From positions 1 to 45,121 of the forward strand of contig CALKIX010000055.1 in the NCBI GenBank assembly GCA_937995665.1: DNA of 45,121 nt. Direction: 5' to 3'. Shown here one piece after another: positions 37,179 through 45,121 of this stretch. This DNA is from an uncultured Hellea sp. (GTDB taxonomy: Bacteria; Pseudomonadota; Alphaproteobacteria; Caulobacterales; Maricaulaceae). The position numbers were made by a program, and so were the translations under genes. Below the pieces are notes generated by a model, which saw only the letters and a program-made list of their open reading frames with translations, was not told where the DNA came from and did not search any database. How positions within the stretch are numbered: position 1 is the first letter of the stretch; every line of letters begins with the position of its first letter.

Positions 37179-38074
37179 CTGCGCCGCCGCTCAGTCCGCA
37201 GGATGCGCGTGGCAGTGATATAGGCCGCCAATGCGCAAAAAAGTGTAAAACCCGCCACAAAAACCAAGAGCCAAAACCCATCGATCCATGCCAAAGATAG
37301 GTCTGGTAAAAGCACATCTTCGGTGCGCCGCCTAAGGATAAAAAATATAGCTACGAGCAAGGCGCAAAGCGCGCCGATTAATGCGCCATAAAAACCTCTT
37401 TGCGCGGCTTGGGAAACAAAGAGACGCGCGATAAAGCTGTCCTGTGCTCCGACTTGAACAAGCACGCGGATAATATCGCGCTGGGCAGCAAGCGAGGCAT
37501 GAGTCGCAAATGTTGTTATCGCAATAGCTGCAAATAGGATTAGCAATAAGACAGCCATCGCAATGGCCTTAACACTTTGCCCCGTGCGCGAGAGCTGGTT
37601 AGACCAGCGCGAGTGATCATCGAGCTGCGCGATAATGCCATCCGCACGCAGCGCGTCTTCTAACGCCTGAATATCCAAGCTATAATCTTTATATAGATCA
37701 ATGGATATTAAAACGGGAAGGGGTAAATCATCGGGCAACTCGACATTACCTAACCAGGGTTTTAAAAGCGCATCACTGTCTTGTTTTTCAATCTGTATAA
37801 TCTGGGCTTCAGGCAGCTTGGTACGTAAAATACTCAGCGCGCTTTCTATCTTGCTTTCGCGGGCAGCATCTGTCTCTATCATGAGCTGAACTGTTGCGCT
37901 TTGGGTCAATTGTGATTGCCAAGAGCGCTTGAGCCGTTCCGCTGAAAGCATAAAGAGCAAAGAGAGCGCGGCGAGAAAAGCAATAACGCCCAAAACTAAA
38001 ACTAAGGCGCGGGTATTATCTTGGCGCGGATTTAGTAGTGGTTGAATCGGCGGGATGTGAGAGGGGTTATCCAT
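37175..38074 (-). CDS. ftsX: Cell division permease FtsX (ORF extends to 38143; MDNPSH start at 38074 likely)
   Basis: Follows ftsE; N-term TM, extracellular domain (LSILRTKLPEAQIIQIEKQDSDALLKPWLGN), LVQVGAQDSFIARLFVSQAAQRGFYGALIGAL and C-terminal TMs. Confidence 0.93.
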   Translation of the reverse strand: MDNPSHIPPIQPLLNPRQDNTRALVLVLGVIAFLAALSLLFMLSAERLKRSWQSQLTQSATVQLMIETDAARESKIESALSILRTKLPEAQIIQIEKQDSDALLKPWLGNVELPDDLPLPVLISIDLYKDYSLDIQALEDALRADGIIAQLDDHSRWSNQLSRTGQSVKAIAMAVLLLILFAAIAITTFATHASLAAQRDIIRVLVQVGAQDSFIARLFVSQAAQRGFYGALIGALCALLVAIFFILRRRTEDVLLPDLSLAWIDGFWLLVFVAGFTLFCALAAYITATRILRTERRRR

Positions 38075-38771
38075 CAAAGACCTCCCCTTGAACACGGTGC
38101 AGGGTGCCATCTTCAATACGTAAAATGTCAGCCTGTATGTCACGCATTAAGCTCGTATCATGGGTGGCAATTAAGACCGTGGTACCCATGCGATTCATTT
38201 CAGAGAACAAACGCAATAGCCGCCGCCCAATGATGGGGTCTACATTGCCAGTAGGCTCATCAGCAATGAGGAGGTCCGGCTTGGCAATAACGGCGCGGGC
38301 AATTGCCGCGCGCTGCTGCTCGCCTCCTGATAAAGTTTGGGGCATGGCTTCCATACGGTGGCCTAGCCCGACCCATTGCAAAAGTTCGGTGACGTCTTGG
38401 CTGTACGCAGCGCGCATTTGTCCCGCAACGCGAAGGGGCAGGGCTACATTTTCAAAAACGCTTAGGTGATCAATCAGGCGAAAATCTTGCAGCACGACAC
38501 CGATGCGGTGTTTGGTTGATTGCTGTTCTTGCCGATTCATGAGCGAGATATCATGGTCGAATAAATTGATAAGGCCGCGTGAGGGCTTGAGCGTAAGATA
38601 GCATAATTTCAGTAAGGATGATTTCCCCGCCCCCGAGCGCCCTGTTAAAAAGGTAAAGCTGCCGCGGCCAAGACGCAGATTAACGTCTGAAAAGACCTCT
38701 GGCCCTCGGTCATAGCGCAGAGCGACCCTATGGAACTGAACAACGTCATTTATATGTGGTGAATTAGACAT
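38067..38771 (-). CDS. ftsE: Cell division ATP-binding protein FtsE
   Basis: FLTGRSGAGKSSLLKLCYL Walker A, LSGGEQQRAAIARAVIAKPDLLIADEPTGNVD. Confidence 0.95.
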   Translation of the reverse strand: MSNSPHINDVVQFHRVALRYDRGPEVFSDVNLRLGRGSFTFLTGRSGAGKSSLLKLCYLTLKPSRGLINLFDHDISLMNRQEQQSTKHRIGVVLQDFRLIDHLSVFENVALPLRVAGQMRAAYSQDVTELLQWVGLGHRMEAMPQTLSGGEQQRAAIARAVIAKPDLLIADEPTGNVDPIIGRRLLRLFSEMNRMGTTVLIATHDTSLMRDIQADILRIEDGTLHRVQGEVFDG

Positions 38772-38842
38772 GGTTCGCGGTGTTGGGCTAGACTTAAGGT
38801 TAATTTATTGCACTGTCATGACATAAACGAATCGGTGATACA

Positions 38843-39688
38843 ATGATAGTTACATGCCCGGAATGTTCAACGCGTTACAAGGTCGATAAAAGCGCTATTG
38901 GTTCCAATGGCCGCGCTGTGAGCTGTAGCCAATGCAATGCGAGCTGGTTTGTCTCCGAAGCCCTCGATTTAGCCGCCTTCTCGGCGCAAAAGGCAGAGGC
39001 CGCAGCTACAGCTGCTAAAACCAAAGACATGCATGGCTCAGAACTTACGATGTTAGAGCGGGCACGGCGCGCTGACGCAGAGCAAATCTTAGCAGAGCCA
39101 ACCCATACAGAGCAAAGCAACTTTGTTGACACTCCGATACAGGAAACGCCCCCGCATATTCTCTTGCGTGATAAGGCTGACCATCAGCGCCGCCGCCGCC
39201 GCCTTGCCGCTATCGCCAGCATATGGGCCGTCCCGCTTTTGCTGATAAGCAATATTATGGCCGTGAGTTATGTCTTCCGCCAAGATATTGTGACGGCCAT
39301 GCCCAATACGGCCACAGCTTATAAGGCGCTCGGAATTGATGTCAGCCTTTCAGGCCTCACTATTGAAAACCCGATGACGCGCAGCGCTTATATTAACGGG
39401 GAATCTGTCTTGGTCATAAATGGCGCCGTTAAGAATATTTCAACGGGGTCCCATGATGTGCCTCTGATTGAGCTCTCTTTACACAGTTTATCTAATGAAA
39501 AGCTGGCAAGCTGGCTAGTCGATACGAATACTGCACGCCTTGAAAAGGGCGAACGGGCAAGCTTTACAAGTGAGTACCGCGGCGCACCTGTTGATGCCGT
39601 GCAGCTGCGCTATAGATTTGCCGATGAAACAGCTATTTTCGTCCAAGAAGAGGCTGTACCCGAAGACGCGACGTCATCAGGACAGTAG
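38843..39688 (+). CDS. MJ0042-type zinc-ribbon membrane protein
   Basis: MIVTCPECSTRYKVDKSAIGSNGRAVSCSQCNASWFVSE; a TM helix; C-terminal DUF3426-like beta domain. Confidence 0.88.
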   Translation: MIVTCPECSTRYKVDKSAIGSNGRAVSCSQCNASWFVSEALDLAAFSAQKAEAAATAAKTKDMHGSELTMLERARRADAEQILAEPTHTEQSNFVDTPIQETPPHILLRDKADHQRRRRRLAAIASIWAVPLLLISNIMAVSYVFRQDIVTAMPNTATAYKALGIDVSLSGLTIENPMTRSAYINGESVLVINGAVKNISTGSHDVPLIELSLHSLSNEKLASWLVDTNTARLEKGERASFTSEYRGAPVDAVQLRYRFADETAIFVQEEAVPEDATSSGQ

Positions 39689-39698
39689 GGGTATTTAG

Positions 39699-42425
39699 CT
39701 AAAACTGCTTTAATAAGCGCTCTAGGTAATTTCGCTCAAATTGATCGCGTTCTTGTTCTGCGGCACGGCGGCGGAGCTCTTCGCGCAGCTCGCGTGAGCG
39801 CGTGGCATTGTCTTTTTGTTCAATATCCGCGTCAGCCGTATCAGAGCTAACGCCATTGCCGTCGCGGCCTAGCGGATCATCTGTTTCCTCGCCATTTTCG
39901 CTGACCTTTGCGCTTTTGCCGCGGCTACCCTCGGCGAGATGCTCGCCCGCGCGGCGCAAGGCGCGGATTGCTTCGGCTTGGGCATCATTGGCCCCGCTAA
40001 GATCGCCATCTTGAAGCCGCTCTTGAGAATCGCGCATGGCTTCTCCCGCTTCGGCAAGCGCGCGCTCGGCTTGCTCTTTTAAACTCTCGCCGCCCGTTCC
40101 GTCTTCGCCGTCCTCATTAGAGCCGCCACCGCCTCGGGCTTCGCTGTCAGGATCCTCTTTGCCCCCGCCTCCTTGGCCCTCATCGGAATCTTCGCCAAAG
40201 CCCTCCTCTCCAATAGCTTCGCCAAGGGCTGTAAGGGCCTGCTCTATAGCTTTTTGCTGCTGGGCAAGCTCGCCGGGCGTGAGGGCATTTGCGCTAGGGT
40301 TCTGGCGGCTGGGATTTTGGCCACCTTGGCTTTGCCTATTTTGTTCACCGCTCGCTTGGCCGCTTGGCTGGCCGTCTTCACCACTTTGGCCGTCCTCGCC
40401 TTCTTGCTGAGCTTCGTTTTCAGCTTGGCGCGTTTCATCTTGTAATTCACGCTGATCGCCCAGCAAATCTGCAAGGTCTTCTAAGGCTTCTTTTTCCTCT
40501 TCGGACATGCTGTCCCCGCTTGGCTCACCCTCGCTGCCAGAGCCGCCTTTGCTGAGTTGAATTTCCATATTCTCGAGCAGGGCCGCAAGCTGGGCGAGGG
40601 CTTTGCGCGCGCCTTCTGTATCGCCAATGCGGTTAGCTTCTTCAATGGCTTTTAAAAGCTCTGCAATTTGATCGACATTCCGCCCGCCCGCGCCTTCGCC
40701 GCCATCTTGTTCTGCAACATTGCCTTCTTCAATAGCTTTGCGGCGCAGCTCTTCCATATAGCGCTCAACGGCTTCGTCATAGCGCTCGAAAAGCGTATCA
40801 ATTTCGCGCTGGGGGGCGCGGCGGGCAATGCCGTCTTGCAGGGCGGCTTGGGCGGCGCGCATTTCTTCTAGCGCTGTGCCAAGCACGCCAAATTCAGCCC
40901 TAAGCGCAATGCGCCATAAATCCTCAGGAATGCCAGTCAGCTCTGCTTGCTCACGCGAATAGCGCAGCCGGCTATGCACATGTTTCAGCCCCATGAATAT
41001 AGCGGGGTCTTGGAAGAGGCCTTTGGGGCGCTCGGTGATGGCATCCATGAGAAGCGCTGCACGCTGAATTTGAGCTGGCGCGCGGCTTAGGCGAAAGTCT
41101 GGCTCATAAGTGTCAAAATAGGGTGCCTTTCTGTAATCATATTTTTCAGGATAAGGCGCATATTCGCCCGCGCCTTCAATGATTAAATTGCGCTGTTCAA
41201 TAATCGCTTTGGCCAGTGGCTCGATAAAGATTTTATCTGGAATGGTGAAAAAGACGTCTTGAGTTTTCGCGATTTGGCCAAGACCATCTATTGCAATAAG
41301 CTGCCCCGCGACTTTTCGGCCTGCCCATTCATGTTTGGTGAGGTCGAGCGCTGCGGACTTATCTTCAGCGCGCTTAACAGAAGATGAGGCCAGCGGAACT
41401 GTTACTGAGGAACGGGCCGCGGCGAGTGTTTCATCATCATTGAGCAGGCGCATTTCAAGCTGAAGACTTTCCACGCCATAATCATCCTCAAATGTGTAAT
41501 TAAAGGCGAGCCGGTCGCGCTTATCGGCCTCGGGAGTGCTTGTGAATTCAAGTGTGGGCGGCGTGTCTTCCAGCACATTTAAGGCCCATTTTTTTTCTAA
41601 AGTCCCAATACGCCAACGCGCCGTACCGCTTTTTGTGACAACAGCGCGGGTTTCAAAGCTCTTAGGCCCAAGGCGTTTTAGCTTGAGATATTTCCCACCG
41701 CGGGAACTCGAGAGCCTTAAGCGCGGGGCGTTTTTTGTGCCAGATATACGCGCGACGAGTTCTGAGCCTGCGGGCACGTCTATTTGTTTTTTGTTCTTAA
41801 AATATAGCGGCGGGCGTCCCGTATATTGAGGTGGGTCGAGCCAGGCTTCAAAGCTAACATCATTTGGGTTCATCCCAGCTTGCCAGCTTGGGGTCAGGGC
41901 GCGGCGTAAGCGCTCGCTATTATCACCAAAGCCAACCATCATAGCGAGCCCAACCGCGCAGGGGATAGCATAACGCAAATAATATTTATCCATCGGGGCA
42001 AGGGCATGACGGCGAATTGTGGGCCGTAGTTTTTCAGCCGCTTTTTGCGCTTTGGCAAAATGGGTCGGCCAAGCTTTTGCGCCGATAGCAGGGGCATCAT
42101 CAAGCGTGTCCAGCGGGCGGTGTTTTATGCCCGAGTCATCTTCGACGCGGCGGCGGGCAGCGGATTTGTTAGGCGGGGCGATGGCCCGCGCCTTTAGGCC
42201 CGCGCGAATTAAGATGCCTATGGCCATAAGTAAGGCGATCAGCCGCCAAGGATCGCCCAAGCGGTCCCAAACCCCGCCAAACGCACCAATAAGGAAAAGA
42301 CTGATAAAGAGCGCGGCGAGCGCGAAGACGGGCGCGTAACGCTCCCAATAGAGCTGTGCCCAAGCGCGGCTCACATAGCTGGTTAGCCGTTTTGAAAGCT
42401 CAGTCATGTCAGGCGCATTGGACAT
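39699..42425 (-). CDS. DUF4175/TIGR02302-type large membrane protein with acidic Q/G-rich low-complexity C-terminal half
   Basis: Two N-terminal TM segments, DRLAFNYTFEDDYGVESLQLEMRL, MEELRRKAIEEGN..., long EDGQSGEDGQPSG low-complexity region. Confidence 0.85.
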   Translation of the reverse strand: MSNAPDMTELSKRLTSYVSRAWAQLYWERYAPVFALAALFISLFLIGAFGGVWDRLGDPWRLIALLMAIGILIRAGLKARAIAPPNKSAARRRVEDDSGIKHRPLDTLDDAPAIGAKAWPTHFAKAQKAAEKLRPTIRRHALAPMDKYYLRYAIPCAVGLAMMVGFGDNSERLRRALTPSWQAGMNPNDVSFEAWLDPPQYTGRPPLYFKNKKQIDVPAGSELVARISGTKNAPRLRLSSSRGGKYLKLKRLGPKSFETRAVVTKSGTARWRIGTLEKKWALNVLEDTPPTLEFTSTPEADKRDRLAFNYTFEDDYGVESLQLEMRLLNDDETLAAARSSVTVPLASSSVKRAEDKSAALDLTKHEWAGRKVAGQLIAIDGLGQIAKTQDVFFTIPDKIFIEPLAKAIIEQRNLIIEGAGEYAPYPEKYDYRKAPYFDTYEPDFRLSRAPAQIQRAALLMDAITERPKGLFQDPAIFMGLKHVHSRLRYSREQAELTGIPEDLWRIALRAEFGVLGTALEEMRAAQAALQDGIARRAPQREIDTLFERYDEAVERYMEELRRKAIEEGNVAEQDGGEGAGGRNVDQIAELLKAIEEANRIGDTEGARKALAQLAALLENMEIQLSKGGSGSEGEPSGDSMSEEEKEALEDLADLLGDQRELQDETRQAENEAQQEGEDGQSGEDGQPSGQASGEQNRQSQGGQNPSRQNPSANALTPGELAQQQKAIEQALTALGEAIGEEGFGEDSDEGQGGGGKEDPDSEARGGGGSNEDGEDGTGGESLKEQAERALAEAGEAMRDSQERLQDGDLSGANDAQAEAIRALRRAGEHLAEGSRGKSAKVSENGEETDDPLGRDGNGVSSDTADADIEQKDNATRSRELREELRRRAAEQERDQFERNYLERLLKQF

Positions 42426-42496
42426 GGCCTAACTATAGCGATTTCGAATTAACTGTCGCCTTAATTATCCGTGATTAATGCGTTTTTTGCAGCGCT

Positions 42497-43768
42497 TTAT
42501 GAGCTAATCCAAGACGGAATGCGTTCGGTCTTGAGGATCTCTTCAATGGTTGGGCGCTCGCGAATGACTTCAAAGGCTTCGCCTTTCACCAGAACCTCTG
42601 GGATGAGGGGCCGCGTATTATATTGGCTGGATTGGGAGGCGCCATAAGCACCCGCTGAATGCATGACCAAAAGCTCGCCCGCTTTTGTTTCAGGCAGCTC
42701 GCGGGATTTAGTGAATGTATCCCCACTCTCGCAAATTGGGCCGACAACATCATAGCTTTGCTCATCATAGGCACTGCCAGGCGCTTTGACGGCTTCAATC
42801 TCGTGATAGGCTTCGTATAGCGCAGGGCGGATAAGATCGTTCATTGCCGCGTCAATAATCAGGAATTTGCGATCTTCGCCCTCTTTGACATAGAGCACTT
42901 TGGTGAGCAAAATACCCGCATTGCCCGCAATCATCCGGCCCGGCTCGAAAATCATTTCGACATCCATATCTTGGGTGAGGCGCTTAACCATCGCGCCATA
43001 GTCTGCGGGCGGGGGCGGGACTTTGGAATTATCGCCATAAGGAATACCAAGCCCGCCGCCTATATCAAAGCTGCGAATGGAATGGCCTTGCGCGCGCAAT
43101 CTTGTAATCAGATCTTTGACCTTTGAAATCGCGGCCTCAAAGGGCGCAAGCTCGTCAATCTGGCTGCCAATATGCACGTCCACGCCGACAATCTCGATAT
43201 TAGAAAGGCTAGCGGCTTCTTTGTAAGCGCGCTCGGCATGGCTCCATGCAATGCCAAATTTATTCTCTTTTTTGCCTGTGCTGATTTTCTCGTGCCCGCC
43301 TGCGGTGACATCTGGGTTCACCCGAAAAGCAATCGGGGCTTTTACGCTAAGCTCTTTGGCGACATCATTAAGCACGTAAAGCTCTGGCAGGCTCTCAAGG
43401 TTGAAGACGCGAATTCCGGCCGTGAGGGCTGCGCGCATTTCATTTTCGGTTTTGCCAACGCCAGAAAAGACGATTTTGCTGGCAGGTATGCCTGCCGTAA
43501 GTGCGCGCGCGAGCTCTCCGCCGCTAACAACATCCGCGCCAGCGCCAAGCTTTGCAAGAGTCGCTAAAACGCCAATATTGGAATTAGCTTTAACGGAATA
43601 AGCAATCAGCGCTTTGGTGCCTTTAAAGCTAGTCGCGAACACATTGAAATGGCGCTCTAGCGTGGCACTTGAATAGACATAACAGGGCGTTCCGACCTTG
43701 GCGGCAATCTCGCTCAAGGCAACATCTTCGGCGAACATTTCGCCGTCTTTAAAATCAAAATGACGCAT
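42497..43768 (-). CDS. lysA: Diaminopimelate decarboxylase
   Basis: AYSVKANSNIGVLATLAKLGAGADVVSGGELARAL, DIGGGLGIPY, GPICESGDTF, SAGAYGASQSSQYNTRP. Confidence 0.96.
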   Translation of the reverse strand: MRHFDFKDGEMFAEDVALSEIAAKVGTPCYVYSSATLERHFNVFATSFKGTKALIAYSVKANSNIGVLATLAKLGAGADVVSGGELARALTAGIPASKIVFSGVGKTENEMRAALTAGIRVFNLESLPELYVLNDVAKELSVKAPIAFRVNPDVTAGGHEKISTGKKENKFGIAWSHAERAYKEAASLSNIEIVGVDVHIGSQIDELAPFEAAISKVKDLITRLRAQGHSIRSFDIGGGLGIPYGDNSKVPPPPADYGAMVKRLTQDMDVEMIFEPGRMIAGNAGILLTKVLYVKEGEDRKFLIIDAAMNDLIRPALYEAYHEIEAVKAPGSAYDEQSYDVVGPICESGDTFTKSRELPETKAGELLVMHSAGAYGASQSSQYNTRPLIPEVLVKGEAFEVIRERPTIEEILKTERIPSWISS

Positions 43769-43770
43769 GG

Positions 43771-43971
43771 TTACTGGCTCTTACGGGCTTCGCGCTCGGC
43801 GCGATCGGCTTTGGTTTTCGCTTCGCTTTCAATTTCCGCCTGCGTGCGCGTATCCTCGCCCCATAGCGGGGGCGGCGTTTCAAGACTGCCCCTAATTCCG
43901 CAAGCGGAGAGGGCAAAGCTGCTGACCAAGCTCAGGGCAATAAGGCGGCGTATATGTGTATGGCGTATCAT
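43771..43971 (-). CDS. lptM: Small LptM-like lipoprotein upstream of lysA (ORF extends to 43998)
   Basis: MIRHTHIRRLIALSLVSSFALSACGIRGSLETPPP lipobox followed by G-x-x-G-P/S-L pattern; SD GGAGG before ATG; position next to lysA. Confidence 0.75.
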   Translation of the reverse strand: MIRHTHIRRLIALSLVSSFALSACGIRGSLETPPPLWGEDTRTQAEIESEAKTKADRAEREARKSQ

Positions 43972-44105
43972 AGGCCCTCCATAGTCCGCTTTTCTCAAAA
44001 GCGCTAGCCCATTCCTGATACTGATGCTCAGCTGTTATTGACTGTATTTTTACATTATCGTGTGATGTATGAGCGGCGCAATGATATTATAGGGCCAGTT
44101 AGATT

Positions 44106-44864
44106 ATGTTTGATAGAGCTTTGATAAGCGCAGCGCTCATCGCGATTGCAGGCTCCGCCCACGCAGAAGACGCACTTCGCGGTGAGGTCTTTTGCTTTCC
44201 CGCCAAAGATGTCCCGCGCATTGTCACCGCCCTTGAGACTATGAAAGACTCGCGCACCAATATTGTCGATGTCGATATCGCTCCGCGCTTTATCATCAAG
44301 GATGGCGGGGTTTGGCCTGAGCGCTTTTTTCTGCGTTACGAAGGCAAGGAAACGGATATAGAGGTGCAAAAGCCCTCAGGCAGCGTGCCTGATTTTCTGC
44401 CAGCGGTCATGGCCGATGCCAGCGCCGATATCTGCGTGAGCGATAAAACCCGCGCTTTAAGGCCCAAAGATGATGAAGGGCTTTATTTTGAAATGGGGCT
44501 CTCGCCTTTCTTTCATAACAGCTCTGGCCGTCACAATATAGCGGAAATTTTCGAAGGGGCAAAAGACGGGAAAAGCTTTTACAAGAAAATGATACCCGCT
44601 GTGGCGCGCCCCTTTATGCCCGCCACAGATCATCTTGCCATTAAATATCATGATACAAAGCAGGCCCCGATTATTAAGGCCGCAGTGGAAGGCAAGCTTG
44701 TCGCGCTCACCCCCGAAGCCTTTAAAGATTTCTACGTTATCCCTTGCAAAGCCCTCGAAGAACTTGGCGCAAGCGCGCTGGTGATTGAAGGCGGGGCTTA
44801 TCGCCTCCAGCCGATTGTCAGCGTGAAAACGATGAAACGCTTTGGCTGGGGCGAGGAAGGCTAA
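44106..44864 (+). CDS. Secreted uncharacterised protein (252 aa)
   Basis: Signal peptide MFDRALISAALIAIAGSAHAED; long ORF without competing frame; family not recognised. Confidence 0.75.
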   Translation: MFDRALISAALIAIAGSAHAEDALRGEVFCFPAKDVPRIVTALETMKDSRTNIVDVDIAPRFIIKDGGVWPERFFLRYEGKETDIEVQKPSGSVPDFLPAVMADASADICVSDKTRALRPKDDEGLYFEMGLSPFFHNSSGRHNIAEIFEGAKDGKSFYKKMIPAVARPFMPATDHLAIKYHDTKQAPIIKAAVEGKLVALTPEAFKDFYVIPCKALEELGASALVIEGGAYRLQPIVSVKTMKRFGWGEEG

Positions 44865-44903
44865 AAGACTTGCCGCGCGCGCCAATAGGCTTAAACTGGC
44901 ATT

Positions 44904-45101
44904 ATGACCCTTAGCATGACCCCTCAAATACAAAGCCCGTGCAAGCTTATCTGCGAGCTCGATCTGGATAAGGGCCTATGCAAAGGCTGTGGGCGCTCGC
45001 GAGAAGAAATCGCCATGTGGACGCGCTACTCAGACGCCCAGCGCGCCTTTATTATGACAGAGCTGGATGAGCGGCTAGAAGCGCTAGGCGCTTCGGATTA
45101 G
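44904..45101 (+). CDS. DUF1289 domain protein
   Basis: SPCKLICELDLDKGLCKGCGRSREEIAMWTRYSDAQRAFIM cysteine pattern. Confidence 0.92.
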   Translation: MTLSMTPQIQSPCKLICELDLDKGLCKGCGRSREEIAMWTRYSDAQRAFIMTELDERLEALGASD

Positions 45102-45121
45102 CCCAAAATCTTCTTCCAGCG

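Noticed and set aside
40036-40474. Ser/Pro- and Lys-rich ORFs over the DUF4175-type gene
   Set aside because: Alternative-frame translations of its low-complexity E/G/Q-rich coding region.
1-45121. Search for tRNA, rRNA, CRISPR arrays, IS elements, prophage or defence-system genes
   Set aside because: No supporting sequence signature seen; the only mobile-DNA-related gene is the housekeeping dprA.

Overview
The window reads as an ordinary chromosomal segment of a stalked/budding-type alphaproteobacterium (Caulobacterales/Hyphomonadaceae-like, inferred from GcrA, DivK, PleD and the alphaproteobacterial gene neighbourhoods). I see no phage, transposon, CRISPR array, tRNA or rRNA. About 45 protein-coding genes are supported: the tail of a tad pilus locus (tadB end, tadC, an inverted TadD-like TPR lipoprotein), pepA-like M17 peptidase, acyltransferase, MarR-like regulator and NlpC/P60, pheA, nudC, an OMP, SRP RNA-dnaX-ybaB, argF/argD, ABC-2 permease, gcrA, dinB, divK-pleD, rpmG (missed by the ORF track), Nudix, rnr, topA, dprA, plsY, thiolase/MaoC, an EAL-domain protein, chorismate mutase-like/tyrA, DUF2125, YdcF, ftsX/ftsE, a DUF4175-type protein, lysA, an LptM-like lipoprotein and DUF1289. 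I found no clearly new multi-gene system. The most interesting signals are small and mostly non-coding: a structured, terminator-ended region between pleD and rpmG (candidate sRNA); twin perfect hairpins between the SRP RNA and dnaX; a recurrent '-10 box + exactly 6 nt + ATG' leaderless arrangement (dnaX, rnr, DUF4175-type gene); a 14-bp palindrome with nested GANTC sites before a MarR-like gene; perfect inverted repeats upstream of the thiolase and pepA-like genes; a small novel ORF splitting the dprA-topA cluster; and a chorismate mutase fused to a prephenate-dehydratase-like half.
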